Part shown: in pieces, positions 6,725 to 13,059 of the stretch
How the letters are laid out: each line of letters opens with the position of its first letter
Position numbering within the stretch: position 1 is the stretch's first letter
Assembly: GCA_002297505.1 (NCBI GenBank)
Contig: DBLQ01000080.1
Location: forward strand, 1,054 to 14,112
Source: Flavobacteriales bacterium UBA720
GTDB lineage: Bacteria > Bacteroidota > Bacteroidia > Flavobacteriales > Weeksellaceae
Length of the DNA: 13,059 nucleotides
Reading direction: 5' to 3'
Made by a program: the position numbers and the translations under genes
The notes under the pieces: generated by a model
What the model was told of the DNA's origin: nothing
Databases searched by the model: none
What the model saw: the letters and a program-made list of their open reading frames with translations, nothing else

Positions 6725-7279
6725 TCAGAGCAGTTTGAATCGTTTTCCGAAAACATCTTTCACTTCATCATTATTTGTAATCATCAATCTTTCAAAACTT
6801 AACAAAGATAGCTGTGCGCACACTTCGGCGTCTGCATCTGCACGGTGGTGATTGAATTGGATCTGATGATGCTCGGCAAGATTTTTAAGGCCATAACTTT
6901 TCAGATCCTTCCAAGCTTTTTTGGCGACACCAATGCTACACAGATAATTGAGATTGGGCTTAAAAAAACCATAATGTTCCAGGCATGCGCGCAGTACTCC
7001 GGCGTCAAACGACGCGTTGTGCGCAATCATCAGATTCCCATACATAAGTTTTTCAATCTCATACCAAACTTCTGCAAAGGTAGGAGCGTGCTGCACATCC
7101 TCTGGCGTGATGCCATGAACAGCAATGTTGTAGTGGCTGAAATAGGGAAACGATGGTGGCTTGATGAGCCAGGATTTGGTTTCCTTGATCCTGCCATTTT
7201 CTACAATACAGATTCCCAGTTCGCAGGCCGAGTTTCTCTCGTGAGTGGCGGTTTCAAAATCTAGCGCAATAAAATCCAT
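6725..7279 (-). CDS. DEDDh 3'-5' exonuclease (DnaQ/epsilon-like)
   Basis: This 184-residue protein consists of one RNase T/DnaQ-type exonuclease domain. The catalytic motifs are in order: ExoI DFET with Asp7 and Glu9, ExoII HNASFD with Asp92, and ExoIII HRADAD with His145 and Asp150. These make up the DEDDh set that binds two metal ions and removes nucleotides from 3' ends. There is no polymerase, helicase or UvrC-like GIY-YIG domain, so it could be a stand-alone proofreading or repair nuclease or an RNA-trimming enzyme. Sequence alone does not decide. It is the last gene of a three-gene operon, starting 3 nt after the glycosyltransferase stop, and is probably translated by coupling. It has no obvious functional link to the two envelope genes upstream. 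Confidence 0.9.
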   Translation of the reverse strand: MDFIALDFETATHERNSACELGICIVENGRIKETKSWLIKPPSFPYFSHYNIAVHGITPEDVQHAPTFAEVWYEIEKLMYGNLMIAHNASFDAGVLRACLEHYGFFKPNLNYLCSIGVAKKAWKDLKSYGLKNLAEHHQIQFNHHRADADAEVCAQLSLLSFERLMITNNDEVKDVFGKRFKLL

Positions 7280-7282
7280 AAT

Positions 7283-8257
7283 CTACTTTTTAGAACCCGA
7301 AAAATGCTTAAAAATCAACCATTTTGATTGATAGTAATTTTTAATCTGATGCTTCTGTCTCATTCTCAAAGATTTGGGAATCTCTCCATAGAAAGCAAAA
7401 TGAGCTTTCAGAATGGCGGCCAAATGAGACCATCCGTTTTTATAACCAAAATACAATCCTGCTAAGCCGTCCAGAACCAATCTTGCAAAAATCACTGGAA
7501 TAAGGCTTCCGGCCGGCAGGTTCTTGACCAGCATTGTCAGATTATTTCTGAAATTAAGAAATGTTTTTCGCGGATTTTGTTTGTTGAGGGTGCCACCGCC
7601 CACATGAAATACTGTCGACTTTCCGGTATAAAAAATTTTCCTGCCGGCATTCTTCAATCGCCAGCAAAGATCAATCTCTTCCTGATGGGCAAAAAACCTC
7701 CCGTCGAAACCATCCATAGTCCAGAAATCGGAAGAACGCACAAACAGCGAACAGCCGGACGCCCAAAATATTTCGGCTTCATCATCGTATTGACCATGAT
7801 CATCCTCAATATTGTCAAAAATACGACCTCGGCAATAAGGATAACCCAGATTATCGATCAGGCCACCAGCTGCACCTGCAAATTCAAATTGATTTTTTTT
7901 ATTAAAATTAAGGATTTTGGGCTGGACAGCTGCAATTGAGGGATTATCTGAAAATAGCTTTAGAACAGGCTTCAGCCAGTTTTCAGTCACTTCTACATCC
8001 GAGTTCAGCAGGCAGTAAATATCCGCTGTGACTGATCTCAATCCTTCATTGTAACCTGCGGCAAATCCTGAGTTGTTTTGGTTTTCAACAATATAAACTT
8101 CTGGAAAGCGAGATTTTACAAACGCTACAGAATCATCGTCTGAAGCATTGTCTATGACGTAAATGCTTGCGTCCGGGGAATACCTGATCACCGAAGGCAG
8201 GAACTGCTCCAGCCATTTTTTTCCATTCCAGTTCAGTATAGCGATCGCTAGGGTCAT
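7283..8257 (-). CDS. Family 2 glycosyltransferase
   Basis: This is a 324-residue inverting GT-A enzyme that transfers a sugar from a nucleotide donor. The N-terminal nucleotide-binding fold shows AILNWNG (6-12) and VIDNASDD (34-41). The metal-binding DXD-equivalent is NSDVEV (85-90), and the acceptor-side motif is HQEEIDLCWR (191-200). This pattern is that of rhamnosyltransferase-like GT2 proteins used for cell-surface glycans. The C-terminal part has a hydrophobic stretch (about 251-270), which may associate with the membrane, and a basic tail. The start ATG overlaps the stop of the upstream acyltransferase in an ATGA, which indicates translational coupling. The acyltransferase partner suggests modification of a lipid-linked envelope molecule. 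Donor and acceptor cannot be read from the sequence. Confidence 0.9.
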   Translation of the reverse strand: MTLAIAILNWNGKKWLEQFLPSVIRYSPDASIYVIDNASDDDSVAFVKSRFPEVYIVENQNNSGFAAGYNEGLRSVTADIYCLLNSDVEVTENWLKPVLKLFSDNPSIAAVQPKILNFNKKNQFEFAGAAGGLIDNLGYPYCRGRIFDNIEDDHGQYDDEAEIFWASGCSLFVRSSDFWTMDGFDGRFFAHQEEIDLCWRLKNAGRKIFYTGKSTVFHVGGGTLNKQNPRKTFLNFRNNLTMLVKNLPAGSLIPVIFARLVLDGLAGLYFGYKNGWSHLAAILKAHFAFYGEIPKSLRMRQKHQIKNYYQSKWLIFKHFSGSKK

Positions 8258-9135
8258 GATTCTTCGTAACTTTTAATGGCATCTTTATATTTCCACCGTC
8301 TGTGCGACCAGAGCCAATTGTCCGGCCGTTTCCGGATGGTATTTTCCAACAGCTTGTGAAATTTTTTCACCACCTCGTGCTCTGCAAACTTTTCTCCGTC
8401 CGGATAGATTCTGTAGTAATTAACCTGATAGAAACCACGTTTCACCTTCTTCATTTCACAGTAAATAAATGCCAGATCCATTCGCGTGGAAAGCTTGTCG
8501 TAGCCGATGAATGCGGGTGTTTTCTGGTTTAGGAATTTCAGTCCGTAATTCACAGAATTGATATTAGGTGTCTGATCTGCCACGAACATATAGACCGAGT
8601 TTCCGTCATTAGGATTGCGAAAAATATGTTTGATGACATCATGTGCTTCCAGCGAATGATTGTTGAATCTATTGCGGATGAGTTTAATTTTTTCTTCCCA
8701 GAAACCGCTGCTCATCTTCCGGTAGACCGGATGGCAATGCTGCTGCGGAATTACCGTTGTTAATGCGTTGAACCATTCCCAGTTAAATACATGTCCGGAA
8801 AGCATGATGACATTCTTACCCTCGGCTTTAGCTTCATGAAACAGATCTTGATTCAGATGTTGCATCCGCACACGGGATTCTGTTACCGAGATGGTGAATC
8901 CTTTCAGCATCTCTGCCAGATAATCACAAAAATTAGCAAAGAATTTTTTTGAGATTTCCGTGATTTCCTTTTCTGATTTTTCCGGAAAAGAATTTTTCAG
9001 ATTTTCCAGCACTTCTTTCTTTCGGTAGCCGATGATATAGTAATTGATGAAGAACATTACATCAGAAAAAACATACAAAATTCTGAGCGGAAGGCGGGAA
9101 ATGAGTAATAATATGCTAAATAAAAATTGATTCAA
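8254..9135 (-). CDS. LpxL/HtrB-family lipid acyltransferase
   Basis: This 293-residue inner-membrane acyltransferase has a hydrophobic N-terminal anchor (about 3-35). The catalytic HX4E box is GHVFNWEW with His115 and Glu120. VADQTP (185-190) and the C-terminal RPDNWLWSHRRWK (270-282) are typical of lipid A late acyltransferases (LpxL/LpxM). The likely reaction is acyl transfer to a lipid A or other lysophospholipid/aminolipid acceptor. The first codon is TTG (9133-9135). No in-frame ATG lies between it and the predicted promoter at 9153-9160, and the next in-frame ATG (residue 27) would cut the membrane anchor, so TTG is preferred. It is first in the operon with the glycosyltransferase (4-nt overlap) and the exonuclease. 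Confidence 0.88.
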   Translation of the reverse strand: MNQFLFSILLLISRLPLRILYVFSDVMFFINYYIIGYRKKEVLENLKNSFPEKSEKEITEISKKFFANFCDYLAEMLKGFTISVTESRVRMQHLNQDLFHEAKAEGKNVIMLSGHVFNWEWFNALTTVIPQQHCHPVYRKMSSGFWEEKIKLIRNRFNNHSLEAHDVIKHIFRNPNDGNSVYMFVADQTPNINSVNYGLKFLNQKTPAFIGYDKLSTRMDLAFIYCEMKKVKRGFYQVNYYRIYPDGEKFAEHEVVKKFHKLLENTIRKRPDNWLWSHRRWKYKDAIKSYEES

Positions 9136-9152
9136 TGGATGATGAATATTGG

Positions 9153-9160
9153 CAAATATA
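9153..9160 (-). promoter_or_regulatory. Probable acyltransferase operon promoter -7 box (TATATTTG)
   Basis: TATATTTG on the minus strand matches TAnnTTTG exactly and predicts a very short leader (about 10 nt) before the TTG start at 9135. It is arranged back to back with the plus-strand box at 9185-9192, 24 bp away. Confidence 0.45.
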
Positions 9161-9184
9161 CTGAAAAATGGCTGGATTTTTGTT

Positions 9185-9192
9185 TAACTTTG
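9185..9192 (+). promoter_or_regulatory. Probable promoter -7 box of the thioredoxin-like gene (TAACTTTG)
   Basis: TAACTTTG is an exact TAnnTTTG match located 29 nt before ATG 9222, giving a leader of about 20 nt. The expected -33 TTTG is not clear. Confidence 0.5.
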
Positions 9193-9221
9193 ATGTTTAT
9201 TAAAATTCAATTTCAAGCTAA

Positions 9222-9770
9222 ATGAAAAGATCCATTCATAAATTGATGTTCGCAGGTGCGCTCGCATTGTTCACCGTAGGAAAAGCCCAGAGCCAGGAAC
9301 AACCGCTGACTAAAGAGCAAATCGAAGCCAAGAAAAAAGCCGCTGCTGAAGAAAAAGCGAAGTTGCCGAAGCCCTATCATCCTGAAGCTAATGCTGAAGC
9401 CGATATTAAAAACGCGGTAGCTTTAGCCAAGAAAGAGCATAAAAATGTTTTGATCCAAGCCGGCGGAAACTGGTGTATCTGGTGTCTGAGATTCAATGAT
9501 TATGTTCAGAAAACGCCAGATCTGAAGGAATTGGTGGACAAAAACTACGTTTACTATCACCTGAACTGGTCGCCGGAAAACAAGAACGAAAAAATATTCT
9601 CAGGTTATGGCAATCCGGGAGAGAAGTTTGGCTATCCTGTTTTTATGGTGTTGGATGAAAACGGAAAATTAATCCACACGCAGGACAGTTCGGTTTTGGA
9701 AGAGGGAAGTGGCTACAGCCTATCAAAGGTGAAAGCTTTTTTCGAGCTGTGGAAGCCTAAAACTTCTTAA
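9222..9770 (+). CDS. Exported thioredoxin-like protein with CIWC motif
   Basis: This 182-residue protein begins with a Sec-type signal peptide (basic MKRSIHK, hydrophobic core to about residue 20, probable cleavage near KAQSQ). A charged Lys/Glu/Ala-rich linker (about 29-60) follows, then a thioredoxin-fold domain of the Thioredoxin_7 type (about 60-178). The redox motif is CIWC at 85-88 in GGNWCIWCLRF, and the cis-proline is Pro139 in GYPVF. It probably acts in the periplasm as a disulfide reductase or isomerase. No other cysteines occur in the mature chain. The gene is monocistronic, divergent from the acyltransferase operon, and ends in a bidirectional terminator shared with rplI. A specific client cannot be inferred. 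Confidence 0.87.
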   Translation: MKRSIHKLMFAGALALFTVGKAQSQEQPLTKEQIEAKKKAAAEEKAKLPKPYHPEANAEADIKNAVALAKKEHKNVLIQAGGNWCIWCLRFNDYVQKTPDLKELVDKNYVYYHLNWSPENKNEKIFSGYGNPGEKFGYPVFMVLDENGKLIHTQDSSVLEEGSGYSLSKVKAFFELWKPKTS

Positions 9771-9794
9771 TTCCATCTGCATTTATAAAAACAA

Positions 9795-9820
9795 AAAACC
9801 ACTTCATATGAAGTGGTTTT
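9795..9820. terminator. Bidirectional intrinsic terminator
   Basis: A perfect 26-bp palindrome centred on CATATG, with CCACTTC/GAAGTGG arms, is flanked by A-runs on one side and T-runs on the other. It can therefore terminate both the plus-strand thioredoxin-like gene and the minus-strand rplI transcript, which converge here. Confidence 0.88.
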
Positions 9821-9841
9821 ATTTTGAAGTATCTTGTAATC

Positions 9842-10342
9842 CTAAGCTTCTTCAGTTTTAGGTGCTTCCTCTTTCTTAGGAGCAGCTTCAACTGGTGCGT
9901 CAGAAACGATATCAAACTCATAGTTGTACTCAACATTTCTGTGAAGTCTAACGTTTGCAGAGAATCTACCAGTTCTTTTGATGCTGTTACCAGGGATTCT
10001 GATGTATTTTTTATCAATCACCACACCAGCTTTTGCCAAAGCAGCAGCAAGATCAGCATTGTTGATAGAGCCAAACAACTTATCACCAGCACCCACTTTT
10101 GCAGGGATAGTAACAGCCGTTTTCTTCAATTGGTCTACTACACCGTTAGCTGTAGCTACCAATTTAGCTTCTTCTTCTTTTCTGGATTCCAAAGTTGCTT
10201 CCAGAGCAGCTTTGTTTTTTGGTGTTGCCAGTAATGCAAAACCTTGAGGGATCAAGAAGTTTCTTGCATAACCTGGTTTTACGTTTACAGTATCAAACTC
10301 AAGTCCTAAGTTTTCTACATCTTTTTTTAGGATAATTTCCAT
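9842..10342 (-). CDS. rplI: Large ribosomal subunit protein bL9
   Basis: This 166-residue L9 binds 23S rRNA. The N-terminal domain has the standard start MEIILKKDVENLG and the signature GYARNFLIPQGFALL (24-38). A long connecting helix (about 41-75) leads to the C-terminal domain (about 76-148). L9 is usually about 148-150 residues long. Here a tail of about 18 residues rich in Ala, Lys, Pro and Glu (about 149-166) follows and is probably disordered. It is the last gene of the rpsF-rpsR-rplI cluster but is separated from rpsR by an unusually long 164-bp spacer. No TAnnTTTG box lies in that spacer, so expression probably depends on readthrough. Confidence 0.97.
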   Translation of the reverse strand: MEIILKKDVENLGLEFDTVNVKPGYARNFLIPQGFALLATPKNKAALEATLESRKEEEAKLVATANGVVDQLKKTAVTIPAKVGAGDKLFGSINNADLAAALAKAGVVIDKKYIRIPGNSIKRTGRFSANVRLHRNVEYNYEFDIVSDAPVEAAPKKEEAPKTEEA

Positions 10343-10354
10343 TGTTGTTGTCTT

Positions 10355-10460
10355 GTTTAGATTCTAGAAGTTAGAGGTTAGAAATAAGAAGTTAGAAAAT
10401 CTAATATCCGAGATCTGATATCCAATATCTAAAACAGTTAGAATTAATTAATTGATTCAG
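10355..10460. repeat. Degenerate 7-8 bp repeat array in the rpsR-rplI spacer
   Basis: The plus strand reads as consecutive variants of TTAGAAG (about 10363-10400: TCTAGAAG, TTAGAGG, TTAGAAA, TAAGAAG, TTAGAAA). Variants of TAATATCC/TGATATCC/AATATCT follow (about 10401-10430), then another TTAGAAT. There is no open frame of note and no promoter box. The short, drifting period suggests an expanded low-complexity intergenic repeat. Confidence 0.55.
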
Positions 10461-10464
10461 CAAC

Positions 10465-10493
10465 AAAAAGCCAAAAGCATAATGCTGATGGCT
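10465..10493 (-). terminator. Terminator-like hairpin after rpsR
   Basis: AGCCA (10469-10473) pairs with TGGCT (10489-10493), and inside it AGCA pairs with TGCT, with a small AA/GA internal loop. On the minus strand the stem is followed by TTTTTG. It starts 13 bp after the rpsR stop and could attenuate transcription into rplI. It also contains AGCCAAAAGC, shared with the purL 3' spacer. Confidence 0.45.
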
Positions 10494-10506
10494 AATTGCA
10501 ATTTTT

Positions 10507-10809
10507 TTATTTCAAAAGGTCAGCTACGTAAGGCATCAAAGCAAGGTGTCTTGCTCTTTTGATTGCTGCAGACACTTTTCTCTGATATTTAAGAGATGTT
10601 CCTGTGTATCTTCTTGGCAAGATTTTACCTTGTTCGTTCACGAACTGAAGAAGGAAGTCAGCATCTTTGTAATCTACGTGCTTGATTCCGAATTTTTTGA
10701 ATCTACAATATTTCTTTTCAGATTTTGTGTTGATATCAAGTGGAGTAAGAAATTTTACTTCCGATTCGCCCCCGGCAGAGGCTTGTTTTGCCATATCGTC
10801 TATTGCCAT
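10507..10809 (-). CDS. rpsR: Small ribosomal subunit protein bS18
   Basis: This is a complete 100-residue S18 that binds 16S rRNA in the 30S platform together with S6. The conserved core runs from KYCRFKKFGIKHVDYKD (33-49) through GKILPRRYTGTSLKYQRK (61-78) to the basic AIKRARHLALMPY (82-94). The N-terminal extension of about 25-30 residues beyond the usual 75-residue protein is a Bacteroidetes-type feature. It lies 28 bp after rpsF and is presumably cotranscribed with it. Confidence 0.97.
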   Translation of the reverse strand: MAIDDMAKQASAGGESEVKFLTPLDINTKSEKKYCRFKKFGIKHVDYKDADFLLQFVNEQGKILPRRYTGTSLKYQRKVSAAIKRARHLALMPYVADLLK

Positions 10810-10837
10810 TGTTTTAAATTTTTTAAGGGTTAATGAA

Positions 10838-11179
10838 TTAAGCTTTTGCAGATTTTAGTTTGCTTCTTCTTGTTACTGCATAGTCCAAAGCGTGCTTGTC
10901 CAGTTTAGTCGTCAGGTAACGGATCACTCTCTCATCACGTTTGAAAGCAGTCTCCAGGTCTGCAACCACAGTTCCTTCTCCTTTGAATTCGATCAAGGTA
11001 TAAAAACCATTCTTTTTCAATTGGATAGGATAAGCCAATTTCTTAAGTCCCCAATTTTCTTTGGCAACGATTTCGCAATTGTTTGAAGTCAATAGATCTT
11101 CAAATTTTTTCACTGCTTCCTCCACCTGAGCGTCAGATAGAACGGGAGTTAAAATGAAAACAGTTTCGTAATTGTTCAT
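10838..11179 (-). CDS. rpsF: Small ribosomal subunit protein bS6
   Basis: This 113-residue S6 is the S18 partner in the 30S platform. Family features are the N-terminal strand NNYETVFILTP (2-12), the motif NWGLKKLAYPIQ (42-53), and the DERVIRYL strand (82-89), followed by a basic tail. It is the first gene of the rpsF-rpsR-rplI operon, with a strong promoter about 35 nt upstream. The predicted leader is only about 28 nt, AT-rich, and shows none of the CCG-containing S6:S18-binding hairpin known from rpsF leaders of several other bacteria. Confidence 0.97.
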   Translation of the reverse strand: MNNYETVFILTPVLSDAQVEEAVKKFEDLLTSNNCEIVAKENWGLKKLAYPIQLKKNGFYTLIEFKGEGTVVADLETAFKRDERVIRYLTTKLDKHALDYAVTRRSKLKSAKA

Positions 11180-11213
11180 AATGTTAATTAATTTTAATTA
11201 AAAATTCGAGTTG

Positions 11214-11243
11214 CAAAAGTACAATTTTTTTCCGAAATACAAA
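11214..11243 (-). promoter_or_regulatory. rpsF operon promoter (TTTG-N18-TACTTTTG)
   Basis: On the minus strand TTTG (11240-11243) is separated by 18 nt from TACTTTTG (11214-11221). Both boxes match the Bacteroidetes primary sigma factor consensus TTTG / TAnnTTTG with good spacing. The predicted start is near 11207, giving a leader of about 28 nt. This is the best promoter in the window. Confidence 0.7.
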
Positions 11244-11253
11244 TTATAATCAT

Positions 11254-11279
11254 AAAAAAGTCCCACCATAAAGTGGGAC
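11254..11279 (-). terminator. Intrinsic terminator of the T9SS cargo gene
   Basis: On the minus strand GTCCCAC and GTGGGAC form a 7-bp stem with a 6-nt loop, followed by a run of six T. It lies 24 bp after the stop codon of the large secreted protein gene and just upstream of the rpsF promoter, so it isolates the ribosomal operon from readthrough. Confidence 0.85.
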
Positions 11280-11303
11280 CTGGAATTAATGATTAAATGA
11301 AGA

Positions 11304-13059
11304 TTATTTTTTAATCACTTTTGTAGAAGATGTGCTACCGTCTACCAATGTAGTTGTTACTACGTAAACGCCCGCATTGAATCTGCTGAAGTCAATCTGA
11401 GACTTAGCGTCATTCAGTTCTTTTGTAAGTAGCTGCTTGCCTGTTACGTCAAACACTTTTACCGATTGGATTTTGCCCTGAGCTTCGATATTGAAGATGT
11501 CTTTTACTGGGTTTGGATAAGCTTTGATCTTATCAGATTTTGAGAAATCCGATACAGCCATGGTTCCGATGTTCAATGTATAATCTTCTACCTGGCCGTA
11601 AGTTGCAGTACCACAAGGTGTAAGGTTAGATGTAGATGAGCCTGAGTCATTAAGTCTTACTCTCATTCTGGTAGTGGAAGCGGTAACTCCTGCCGGAATG
11701 GTGATACTTCCAGTCCATGGCGATTTGCTCTTAGGTGTAACAAGGACCTGCTCTCCTTCGTCATTGAAATCTTTGTCATTGTTGAAATCGATCCAAACCA
11801 ATACTTGGTCATTGTCATAAGACGTTCCTGTGAAAGTTGCAGTGAAAGTGTAAGTTTGTCCTGTTACAACATTTCCAACAGTCGCAGTTAGATCTTCATA
11901 TCCCGCTGTAGAAGTGGTAGTTCTGTTAATATCAGCAAAAGTTACGTTAGATATTTTCTCAAAACTTGTTGAAGTTGCTCCTGCAGTACAATAAGTTGGA
12001 GCCATTGTAGTAAACGTGTAAACTGTACATCCTGTAGCAGAACCTGCGGCGTTCTTAGCTACTACTCTTAAGTAATACACTGTAGAAGGATTGAGGTTCG
12101 TAGCAGTGTAAGTTGTTGTAGTTGCAGTTCCAAGTAATGTTGTAGGATTTGCATTGGTGTCTAAATACACATCGTAAGATGATGCTGCAGAAGTTCCGCT
12201 TGGCGCTGTCCAGGTAATTGGCAATGATTGATAAGCAACATTCGTAGCATTATTTGCAGGAGCTGTCACTGTCGCACAATTTGGAACAGTAAGCGTAGTA
12301 AAGCTTCTAGCCGTACATCCTGTAGCGGCGCCGATAGAATTTTTCGGAACTACTTTCCAATAATAAGTAGTATTAGGAGTTAGATTGGCACTTGGCGTAT
12401 AGCTTGTAGCTGATGTAGATCCTAGCAACGTAGTTGGATTAGGATTAGTATCTACATATACATCATACGAGTCAGCCGTTGCTGCTGCTGCCCAGGTCAT
12501 TGTTGGCGTTAGTGAAACACCGGTCGCTGCGTTGGCAGGTGCGCTTAATGTAGTACATGATGGTGTAGTGGTAGGAGGCGCAGTTGTAACGACTTTAAAG
12601 TCATCTATCGCAAAACCAAACTGATCCTCAGAAGTACATTGGATTGCTATGTAGATTTGCTGACCAGCATACGCGCTGAGGTTATAAGTATACTCGTGCC
12701 ATGCAGCGTCGGAAGGAGTAGTCGTTACCGCAGATAGCGGAGTAAAGTTGGCTACAGCAGTTCCTGTAGTAGAAACAAGTACTCTAAACTTCTCTGCGCC
12801 GTATTCGGCATCACAACCCTTGCCCCAGAAACTTAGAGATGCACCTTGACCTGAAACCAGCTGAACCTGTGGAGAGATCAACCAATCGTTATTCCACGGT
12901 GCACTAGTTGCCGCGAAAGCTACCATCATTTTGTTTCCTGATCGTGCCGTCCAATTGGAGGTTTCAGTAGCGGTCATCGGAGGTGTCGTCGTGGTTGAAT
13001 TAAATACCTGAAAGGATTTTGCCACGCCGGTATTAGCGAAAGTAATCCCGGTAAAACCA
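11304..13059 (-). CDS. T9SS type A sorting domain protein, multidomain, 5' end missing
   Basis: This is a secreted or surface-attached protein exported by the type IX secretion system; only the C-terminal part is in the window. The GTG at 13025 is an internal codon: the frame continues to the edge as GFTGITFANTG, which looks like the interior of an adhesin domain, so the true start and signal peptide lie outside. Counting from that codon, the domains are: a jelly-roll cleaved-adhesin/choice-of-anchor-J-like module (about 1-147, with NDWLISPQV and FAIDDFKV), two fibronectin III-like repeats (156-245 and 248-341), a GEVED domain (346-487, with the acidic WIDFNNDKDFNDEGEQ loop and GQVEDYTLNIG), and the type A sorting domain (about 500-573, KAYPNP start and VIKK end). 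There are exactly eight cysteines, two per extracellular domain. It could be an adhesin or an accessory domain protein of an exoenzyme whose catalytic part lies upstream. Confidence 0.9.
   Translation of the reverse strand, partial: GFTGITFANTGVAKSFQVFNSTTTTPPMTATETSNWTARSGNKMMVAFAATSAPWNNDWLISPQVQLVSGQGASLSFWGKGCDAEYGAEKFRVLVSTTGTAVANFTPLSAVTTTPSDAAWHEYTYNLSAYAGQQIYIAIQCTSEDQFGFAIDDFKVVTTAPPTTTPSCTTLSAPANAATGVSLTPTMTWAAAATADSYDVYVDTNPNPTTLLGSTSATSYTPSANLTPNTTYYWKVVPKNSIGAATGCTARSFTTLTVPNCATVTAPANNATNVAYQSLPITWTAPSGTSAASSYDVYLDTNANPTTLLGTATTTTYTATNLNPSTVYYLRVVAKNAAGSATGCTVYTFTTMAPTYCTAGATSTSFEKISNVTFADINRTTTSTAGYEDLTATVGNVVTGQTYTFTATFTGTSYDNDQVLVWIDFNNDKDFNDEGEQVLVTPKSKSPWTGSITIPAGVTASTTRMRVRLNDSGSSTSNLTPCGTATYGQVEDYTLNIGTMAVSDFSKSDKIKAYPNPVKDIFNIEAQGKIQSVKVFDVTGKQLLTKELNDAKSQIDFSRFNAGVYVVTTTLVDGSTSSTKVIKK
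12003..12560 (-). repeat. Tandem fibronectin III-like repeats within the T9SS cargo protein
   Basis: Two adjacent units of about 90 codons share clear similarity: APANxATxV near the start, SYDVYxDTNxNPTTLLG in the middle, NLxPxTxYY, and KNxxGxATGC near the end. Unit 1 spans about 12291-12560 and unit 2 about 12003-12284. The pattern indicates an internal duplication. DNA identity is visibly lower than protein similarity, so the duplication is not very recent. Confidence 0.8.

Noticed and set aside
6845..7264. 139-codon plus-strand frame antisense to the exonuclease
   Set aside because: It mirrors a well-conserved DEDDh gene, has no recognisable domain, and has no promoter or ribosome-binding context.
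7577..7939. 120-codon plus-strand frame antisense to the glycosyltransferase
   Set aside because: It is fully inside the conserved GT2 coding region and its sequence has no domain character.
9824..10247. Plus-strand frames antisense to rplI
   Set aside because: They are phenylalanine/serine-rich antisense shadows of the ribosomal protein gene.
13023..13025. GTG as the start of the T9SS cargo protein
   Set aside because: The frame stays open to the window edge with domain-like sequence, there is no signal peptide after the GTG, and no ribosome-binding site is evident.

Overview
This 13 kb window looks like the chromosome of a flavobacterium, most like Chryseobacterium or a close relative in the Weeksellaceae. 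The evidence is the AT-rich spacers, repeated TAnnTTTG (-7) promoter boxes typical of Bacteroidetes, a C-terminal type A sorting domain of the type IX secretion system (T9SS), an S18 protein with an N-terminal extension, and overall protein similarity. Most of it is housekeeping DNA with one small mobile-element-like island.

Layout from left to right. Positions 71-6139 hold two purine biosynthesis genes on the minus strand, purL (FGAM synthase) and purB (adenylosuccinate lyase). They are separated by a one-gene island at about 3850-4660. The island carries a small HUH/Y1 transposase of the REP-associated (RAYT) type, flanked by at least six short imperfect palindromes of one related family, four downstream and two upstream. 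This REPtron-like unit is the most interesting part of the window. Next comes apaG on the plus strand (6299-6682). It converges with a tightly packed minus-strand operon: a LpxL/HtrB-type acyltransferase, a family 2 glycosyltransferase and a DEDDh exonuclease (9135 down to 6725). The acyltransferase is divergent from a gene for an exported thioredoxin-like protein (9222-9770).

That gene converges on the ribosomal protein operon rpsF-rpsR-rplI (11179 down to 9842) across a bidirectional terminator. The rpsR-rplI spacer is unusually long and filled with degenerate 7-8 bp repeats plus a terminator-like hairpin. The right edge holds the 3' part of a large secreted T9SS cargo protein (jelly-roll-like adhesin domain, two fibronectin III-like repeats, GEVED domain, sorting domain), which runs off the window.

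Functionally, purL and purB both feed IMP/AMP synthesis but each appears to have its own promoter. The acyltransferase and glycosyltransferase suggest an envelope lipid or glycan role. The ribosomal operon is standard. I see no CRISPR array, tRNA, rRNA or purine riboswitch. Apart from the REPtron-like island and the spacer repeats, I found nothing that points to a new biological system.
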